Assembly: GCA_964560325.1 (NCBI GenBank)
Contig: CAZLLV010000131.1
Location: forward strand, 1-8,239
Direction of reading: 5' to 3'
Source of the DNA: CAZLLV01 sp964560325
GTDB taxonomy: Bacteria; Acidobacteriota; Thermoanaerobaculia; Multivoradales; DATKCC01
Length of the DNA stretch: 8,239 nt
Shown: positions 6,501-8,239 of the stretch, piece after piece
Numbering within the stretch: position 1 is the first letter of the stretch
How the letters are laid out: every line of letters begins with the position of its first letter
Notes under the pieces: model-generated
Database searches by the model: none
The model's input: only the letters and a program-made list of their open reading frames with translations
What the model was told of the DNA's origin: nothing
Made by a program: the position numbers and the translations under genes

Positions 6501-6944
6501 GACAAGGCCGAGGTGGAGAGCTACTGCGAGCGCAACGGGATCGGCTGCGAGTGGGGGCCGGACGACCAGCTCCGGATCTCTCAGAAGGCTCCCGCCGTCC
6601 TGCGCCATCCGGTGACCGGCGAGACCACCTTCTTCAACCAGATCCAGCTCCATCACGCGAGCTGCCTGGACCCCGAAGTGCGGGAGTCGATGAGCGCGCT
6701 GTTCAGCGAGGACCGCATGCCTCGGAACGTCTACTTCGGCGACGGTACGCCGATCGACGACTCGATCGTGCGAGACCTCCTCGCTCTGACCTGGGAGCTG
6801 TCGGTGGCGGCACCTTGGCAGCAGGGAGACGTGATGGCGGTCGACAACATGCTGGTCGCCCACGCCCGCAACCCGTTCCGCGGTGAACGAAAGATCGCCG
6901 TCGCCATGGGTCGCATGGTCGGCCTGGAAGAGGTCGCGAGCTGA
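510..6944 (+). CDS. Nonribosomal peptide synthetase module with inserted FkbM methyltransferase and C-terminal SyrP/TauD-like dioxygenase
   Basis: A 2144-residue megasynthase predicted to activate L-glutamine, modify it and pass it on. Domains (residues from GTG 510): degenerate condensation-like domain, ~17-440; adenylation A1-A8, ~470-912; FkbM-type methyltransferase, ~914-1175; adenylation A9-A10, ~1190-1240; carrier protein, ~1252-1325 with Ser1285 as the phosphopantetheine site; condensation domain, ~1341-1785 with intact HHIASDG at 1478-1484; Fe(II)/2-oxoglutarate dioxygenase, 1797-2144. The specificity residues D664, A665, W668, Q707, F733, G735, L758, I766, D767 and K1231 spell DAWQFGLIDK, a known Gln code. 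The gene is 12 bases after one NRPS gene and 44 before another, so it is very likely one operon. Oddities: loss of the catalytic His pair in the first C-like domain, a methyltransferase inside the adenylation domain, and an internal ribosome-binding site plus ATG exactly at the dioxygenase boundary. Start 537 is an alternative. Family assignment is secure; the product and the target of the two tailoring domains are inferred. Confidence 0.95.
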   Translation: MKQDDEGPTMRTDTLQGFRSSPQQRHVWRANRSARGSVELRSVGVAAVEGTVAEDDLRAAIADVVERHEILRTRLEILSGMAEPLQVIGDEVRFEYREAEAGALLPGGGPADSDGVLYAYLRAPGPIDSGLRATRLRSDGGPDFLVLDLPARMVDGCSLDLLFHAVAASLRAGGGLDDPIQYVDVSEILNELLEAEETEEGRRFWRTPPLRRDPALRLPGEHAAPADAPFRPTRVTRRLDPATAAAIGAFAGEERRPAFFLACWHLLLGRLAGRPETLVDTALDGRSSPELEPLIGPFERYLPIRIDRSGGPSFGALLTTVEEALAAADRWQNYFEWSWEPAPVGEASAEVSRYAFAVRRAPEAADCGGGARLLPGPRAADPTRYRVRLTVADGADGIALWIDHDPAVLDGRAAERLAERLATLAADAAGRPGAAADDLRIVGRVERAGLVELATGDGAEAPPPETTRPLTERVAATASRWPDRVAVHHGDRHLSYGELRRRVRTLARRLAEHRVGAEETVVVGHDRSGAAIEAILGILEAGASYLPVDLSLPRERLEFTVRDAGARLAVAGGAWRERLAGLGLEVVGAGAEGEAEDASVEGALFPPIDPLQAAYVLYTSGSTGRPKGVEVSHGAIANRVSWTAESGLVGEGDTVLHKTPLVFDASIWELFSPLVCGATVAVAGPESHRDLGELGRELSRYRATVLQLVPSLLGPFLDRAAGGAELASLERVFCGGERLTADLVVRVHETLGARVVNLYGPTEASIDATWWECPRGAGEVPIGRPLPGVRVFVADRGLSLVPEGAVGELLIGGVGLARGYAGRPDLTAASFVPDPFGEHEGERLYRTGDLVRWDGSGALLYVGRADEQVKLRGVRIEPGEIESVLREHPGVLEAVVAVRPGPSLAAYAVASSRAEEGGWHRLPDGLEVRVGDRHEADLIHREIFEDRVYLRHGVRLAEDATVLDVGANIGLFTLFVADRVAGARVLAFEPVPAVHERLRANVERYRGSGLEGVEIQQVALGRAAGEAELTHYPRWSGMSGLYADPAEDERLTRAVLKNQSEALFGEADELLAGRFEGETVRCRVRTLSEVIVERGIERVDLLKVDVEKAELDVLEGIATEDWPRIAQVVAEVHDLDGRVERIRELLEGHGFTVTVDDEGMLEDTGMTTLYATRGGSQEGAALPAGPGRLPRTAEPVTPEELRAHLAGRLPEAMMPSAVVLLPELPRLPSGKIDRDALPDPEEARAGGKDAARGPVVELIAGFWRQLLEVRSVGLDDDFFLLGGHSLLATRLVSLLRETFGIEVSVRHLFERPTVRALAERVERGMRTDGEGEPPPIGPVDRSGPLPLSFAQQRLWFIDQLGGDRARYNMPLGLDLSGALRVPVLAAAVRRVVARHEVLRTTFRSIDGVAEQVVAPPPTAWRLPVVDLGGLPEPRRLAEAERQAVLEVRRPFDLSRDFTLRTVLIRSSTRRHALVATAHHIASDGWSSEIVVREIALLYREGITGRPAELPELLVQYADFAAWQRRRLAGGLLAAELDHWRGRLRGAPARVELPADRPADAPAARGAEHRFELSGELSDGVKRLAREERATPFMVLLAAFHVLASLLSGQDDVVIGTDLAGRDRPEVQDLVGFFVDLLPIRLDLSGAPTFREILRQLRSTLLTAYAHQAVPFDRLVSDLAPERGIEGGSLFNLLFVMQNLPGAGAAEVGALAGALEVKPFPVSEGSARFDLTLFVDEREGVYRATWSYRADRFRPETAARMGRQLTTILAAVVGDPAARVDRIEIPERQPTQTAEETMQQTKKKRSFKEFKRSRPRAVDVAGQELVRLGSLRPDGDLPALFQPAGADVDLIEWAAAHRERIEETLHRAGAALFRGFGISSVEEFESLAAAVCPDLFGEYGDLPKEEEGDKIYHSTPYPPDKTILFHNESSHTPRWPMRQFFYSAKVAEEGGETPIVDCRELYRRLDPDLRRRFEEKGLLYVRNFSGFDVPWWDFFRTRDKAEVESYCERNGIGCEWGPDDQLRISQKAPAVLRHPVTGETTFFNQIQLHHASCLDPEVRESMSALFSEDRMPRNVYFGDGTPIDDSIVRDLLALTWELSVAAPWQQGDVMAVDNMLVAHARNPFRGERKIAVAMGRMVGLEEVAS
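558..1830 (+). other. Degenerate condensation-superfamily domain (C*, interface-like), residues ~17-440
   Basis: The fold is recognisable from the N-terminal SPQQRHVW (C1 motif), VVERHEILRTRLE (C2), the ACWHLLLGRLAGR segment and the IGPFERYLPIRI segment (C5-like). At the catalytic HHxxxDG position the sequence is PARMVDG (residues 150-156): both His are gone while Asp and Gly remain. Condensation chemistry is therefore unlikely. The C6/C7 motifs near the end of the fold are also not recognisable. It sits directly before the adenylation domain, in a protein whose upstream partner already supplies a C domain, so a structural, docking or enzyme-recruiting role is more plausible than catalysis. 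This role is inference. Confidence 0.85.
1917..3248 (+). other. Adenylation domain, main part (A1-A8), predicted L-Gln
   Basis: Core motifs are in order: A1 LSYGEL (494 on), A2 LEAGASYLPVD (539 on), A3 LYTSGSTGRPKG (617 on), A4 FDASIWE (663 on), A5 NLYGPTE (757 on), A6 GELLIGGVGLARGY, A7 YRTGDL (845 on) and A8 LRGVRIEPGEIE (871 on). It forms the aminoacyl-AMP and loads the adjacent carrier. Pocket residues read by alignment with the GrsA scheme give DAWQFGLID plus the A10 Lys, matching the glutamine code known from tyrocidine and fengycin synthetases. The alignment was done by eye but all anchor motifs are clear. Confidence 0.9.
3249..4034 (+). other. FkbM-type methyltransferase inserted between adenylation motifs A8 and A9
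   Basis: About 260 residues interrupt the adenylation domain. The SAM-binding motif I is VLDVGANIGLFTL (962-974), the second-strand acidic motif is AFEPVP (987-992), and the late motif LLKVDVEKAELDVLEG (1102 on) matches the FkbM-family pattern with Lys in place of the usual Gly after VE. FkbM proteins are SAM-dependent O-methyltransferases. Methyltransferases at this site in other NRPSs methylate the carrier-bound amino acid: backbone nitrogen in many, side-chain oxygen in the kutzneride enzyme KtzH. With Gln as the predicted substrate the target atom is uncertain: a hydroxyl added by an oxygenase, the side-chain amide, or the alpha nitrogen. Confidence 0.88.
4077..4232 (+). other. Adenylation C-terminal subdomain (A9-A10)
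   Basis: The adenylation fold resumes with EELRAHLAGRLPEAMMPSAV (A9 region; the usual aromatic Tyr of LPxYMxP is Ala1212 here) and ends with the A10 motif PSGKIDRDALP, where Lys1231 is the catalytic lysine. This confirms that the methyltransferase is a true insertion, with both halves of the host domain retained. Confidence 0.88.
4257..4484 (+). other. Peptidyl carrier protein domain
   Basis: Typical thiolation domain of about 75 residues with DDDFFLLGGHSLLATRL; Ser1285 (codon at 4362) is the predicted 4'-phosphopantetheine attachment site. It follows the A10 motif by about 20 residues, and carries the predicted glutaminyl group during methylation and condensation. Confidence 0.93.
4530..5864 (+). 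other. Condensation domain, catalytically intact (LCL-like)
   Basis: All C motifs are present: LSFAQQRLWF (C1), VVARHEVLRTTF (C2), HHIASDG at 1478-1484 (C3, with second His and Asp intact), QYADFAAWQ (C4), IGTDLAGRDRPEVQDLVGFF (C5) and AHQAVPFDRLV (C6). It lies after the carrier protein and joins the growing chain to the residue loaded by the next protein. The motif style resembles LCL domains, which accept an L-configured upstream residue, consistent with no epimerase domain in this protein. The subtype call is by eye. Confidence 0.9.
5888..5900 (+). promoter_or_regulatory. Internal ribosome-binding site and in-frame ATG at the dioxygenase boundary
   Basis: GGAGGA at 5888-5893 lies 4 bases before ATG 5898-5900 (5 bases counted from GGAGG). 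The ATG is in the frame of the big NRPS gene and falls exactly where the dioxygenase-like sequence begins. The local sequence is less GC-rich than its surroundings and encodes a polar linker (PERQPTQTAEET), as a former intergenic gap would. It may still drive a stand-alone dioxygenase of 348 residues besides the fusion. Usage is inferred. Confidence 0.6.
5898..6944 (+). other. SyrP/TauD-family Fe(II)/2-oxoglutarate dioxygenase domain (candidate amino acid beta-hydroxylase)
   Basis: This 348-residue C-terminal part has the length of a complete SyrP-like hydroxylase. The iron-binding triad is visible: His1925 and Glu1927 in FHNESSH (an HxE variant, as in clavaminate synthase and AsnO) and distal His2118 in LVAHARNPFRGER, with Arg2127 the expected 2-oxoglutarate ligand. 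The segments RQFFYSAKVAEEGGETPIVD and FFNQIQLHH are typical of the SyrP branch, which hydroxylates the beta carbon of carrier-bound amino acids (Asp in syringomycin). Fused C-terminal hydroxylases of this family are known in beta-hydroxyaspartate siderophore NRPSs. The basic N-terminal stretch KKKRSFKEFKRSRPR precedes the fold. The substrate, own Gln or the residue on the next protein, is not decided by sequence. Confidence 0.88.
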
Positions 6945-6974
6945 CCGGAACCGCCGCCCAGGAACCACCGATCG

Positions 6975-6991
6975 AAGGAGCCCGAGCCATG
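6975..6991 (+). promoter_or_regulatory. Ribosome-binding site and ATG start of the downstream NRPS gene
   Basis: AAGGAG at 6975-6980 (GAAGGAG from 6974) is 8 bases before ATG 6989-6991, inside the 44-base gap after the TGA at 6942-6944. No hairpin or promoter-like sequence is visible in the gap, so the gene is most likely co-transcribed with the one before it. Confidence 0.8.
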
Positions 6992-8239
6992 ACCTCATCC
7001 AGACCCCGCCAAGCGTACCGCCTGTCGCTGCCGCAGCGGCGCCTCTGGCCGCCGGTGTCGGACGACCCGTCCGGGCACGAGGTGCGGGTGACGGTGCGGC
7101 TCGAAGGTCCCCTCGACCGGGAGCGGCTGTGCGCCGCGGTGGCGGCGGTGATCGATCGCCACGAGATCCTGCGCACCGCCTTCCGCCGGCCGGCGGGAGT
7201 GAAGGTTCCGGTCCAGGAGGTCTCGGGACGGGCCGAGACCGACTGGGCCGAGGCCGGCGACGGGCTCGAGGCATGGGACCTGGAGCGGGATTCCCTGCTC
7301 CGCTGCCGCTGGCGCCGGCTGGGCGACGAGCTCCACACCCTCGACCTCTCCCTGCCCGCCCTGTGCGGCGACGCGGCGAGCCTGGCGATCGTGCTGCGGG
7401 AGGTCGGAGCCATTTACGCCAACGGCCCGAAGGCCCTCGACGGCGACCCGGTCCAGTACGCCGAGTTCGCTGACTGGCAGGCCGAGCAGACCGGGTCGAA
7501 CGAGGCTGCCGACGACCGCGGCTTCTGGGCCGAGCGCCACCCGGCACAGCCCCCCGGGCTACCGGAGGTCCGAGGTGGCGGTCGCCTCACGCTCGAGCGG
7601 ACCCCGGTCGAGCTGGGAGCCGAGCTGTCCGAGGCCCTGGCGCGTGCTGGCGGCGACGAAGCCGAATGCTTCCTGCTCGCCTGCTGGTTCGCTCTCCTGG
7701 CCCGCCTGGGCCACCGGCGGGAGGTCGCGGTCCACGTGGTGGTCGGCGGCCGGGTGTTCGAGGACCTGGAGGGGGGCGTCGGACCCTTCGATACCGCGGT
7801 GCCCTTGGTCGAGGTGGTGGAGCGGGACTTCACCGTGAACGAGTTGCGGGATCGGATCGCCGGGGCGTTGGAGGAGGCGTCCCAGCACGCCGACGCCCCG
7901 TTCTGGCTCGGCGACGACGGTGCTCCGGACGACGGTGCCCGCTTCGAGCTCCGCCACTGGCCCGCGCCCTTCGAGGCTGACGGCGTCCGCATCTCGGTGA
8001 CCGACGCCGCGGCAGTGGCCGCACCCTTCCGGCTGGGTCTCGCCGTCGACGACCACGGAGACGGGACCTGGCGGGTGGCGTTGGAGATCGACCGCTCCCG
8101 CTACGAGGCGGGGCTCGGCCGCTCGTTGGCCGAGGCCTTCGCCGCCCTGGCCCGTGCGGCGTGGGGAGGGCGTGCGGACGGCTCGTTGCGGGTCGGCTCG
8201 CTGCCGCTGCTGGACGAGTCGGAGCGCCGCCGGCTGCTC
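6989..8239 (+). CDS. Nonribosomal peptide synthetase, N-terminal degenerate condensation-like domain, 3'-truncated
   Basis: The frame from ATG 6989 stays open to the last base (417 codons) and continues beyond the window. The visible part is a second C-superfamily domain: YRLSLPQRRLW (C1), VIDRHEILRTAF (C2), PVQYAEFADWQ (C4-like), LLACWFALLARLGHRREV and VGPFDTAVPLVEV (C5-like). At the HHxxxDG position it reads PALCGDA (123-129), so both catalytic His and the Gly are missing. The last residues, GSLPLLDESERRRLL, are the classic linker that precedes an adenylation domain, so an amino-acid-activating module should follow. It is a paralogue of the N-terminal domain of the preceding NRPS, sharing position, length and motif order. 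The N-terminal LSLPALC-type degenerate domain is, from memory, a recurring type at NRPS N-termini. A condensation reaction by this domain is unlikely; docking or recruitment of the fused hydroxylase encoded just upstream is the favoured inference. Confidence 0.92.
   Translation, partial: MTSSRPRQAYRLSLPQRRLWPPVSDDPSGHEVRVTVRLEGPLDRERLCAAVAAVIDRHEILRTAFRRPAGVKVPVQEVSGRAETDWAEAGDGLEAWDLERDSLLRCRWRRLGDELHTLDLSLPALCGDAASLAIVLREVGAIYANGPKALDGDPVQYAEFADWQAEQTGSNEAADDRGFWAERHPAQPPGLPEVRGGGRLTLERTPVELGAELSEALARAGGDEAECFLLACWFALLARLGHRREVAVHVVVGGRVFEDLEGGVGPFDTAVPLVEVVERDFTVNELRDRIAGALEEASQHADAPFWLGDDGAPDDGARFELRHWPAPFEADGVRISVTDAAAVAAPFRLGLAVDDHGDGTWRVALEIDRSRYEAGLGRSLAEAFAALARAAWGGRADGSLRVGSLPLLDESERRRLL

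Noticed and set aside
2534..6886. Open frame of 1450 codons on the plus strand in another frame
   Set aside because: Gly/Arg/Ala/Pro-rich translation with no motif, fully inside the NRPS gene; a GC-driven frame shadow.
5898..6944. Taurine catabolism dioxygenase (true TauD)
   Set aside because: The FHNESSH and FFNQIQLHH motifs and NRPS fusion point to the SyrP-like branch acting on carrier-bound amino acids; no sulfonate transport or use genes are near.
6945..6988. Terminator or promoter between the second and third genes
   Set aside because: The 44-base gap has no GC hairpin followed by T's and no promoter-like boxes; it holds only a ribosome-binding site.
4587..7547. Open frame of 986 codons on the minus strand
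   Set aside because: Shadow of the C domain, dioxygenase and next NRPS gene; low-complexity composition and it runs across two real gene boundaries.

Overview
The window is an internal slice of a nonribosomal peptide synthetase (NRPS) gene cluster from a very GC-rich bacterium (about 70% G+C by eye). All genes are on the + strand with ribosome-binding sites of the GGAGG type. The phylum cannot be fixed from the sequence; myxobacterial, acidobacterial or actinobacterial origin would all fit. No RNA gene, mobile element, CRISPR array, promoter or terminator was seen, and there is no stretch over 50 bases without coding sequence.

Layout: (1) positions 1-497 are the 3' end of an upstream NRPS gene whose protein finishes with a condensation (C) domain and a short basic tail. 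(2) After a 12-base gap, positions 510-6944 encode one very large protein of 2144 residues. Its order is degenerate C-like domain (C*), adenylation domain (A1-A8), inserted FkbM-type methyltransferase, adenylation C-terminal subdomain (A9-A10), peptidyl carrier protein, intact C domain, and a fused SyrP/TauD-like Fe(II)/2-oxoglutarate dioxygenase. (3) After a 44-base gap, positions 6989-8239 begin a third NRPS gene, open at the window edge, of which only another degenerate C* domain and the linker to a coming adenylation domain are visible.

How they work together: the proteins appear to be cut at an unusual place. The first two end in a functional-looking C domain (followed by the dioxygenase in the second), while the second and third start with a C-fold domain that has lost the catalytic HHxxxDG histidines, followed by adenylation sequence. 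The active-site code read from the one complete adenylation domain is DAWQFGLIDK, a known glutamine code, so the central protein probably loads L-Gln. It carries a methyltransferase in cis, passes the chain through its own C domain, and ends in an oxygenase that could hydroxylate either its own residue or the residue loaded by the next protein.

The pairing of a C-terminally fused non-heme iron hydroxylase with non-catalytic C-superfamily domains resembles the 'interface domain' plus fused beta-hydroxylase arrangement described for beta-hydroxyaspartate siderophores. Here it is combined with a glutamine code and an FkbM methyltransferase inside the adenylation domain, which is the most unusual aspect of the window. 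A block of distinct codon usage over the A-FkbM part (about 2360-4150) suggests that this cassette was exchanged by recombination.
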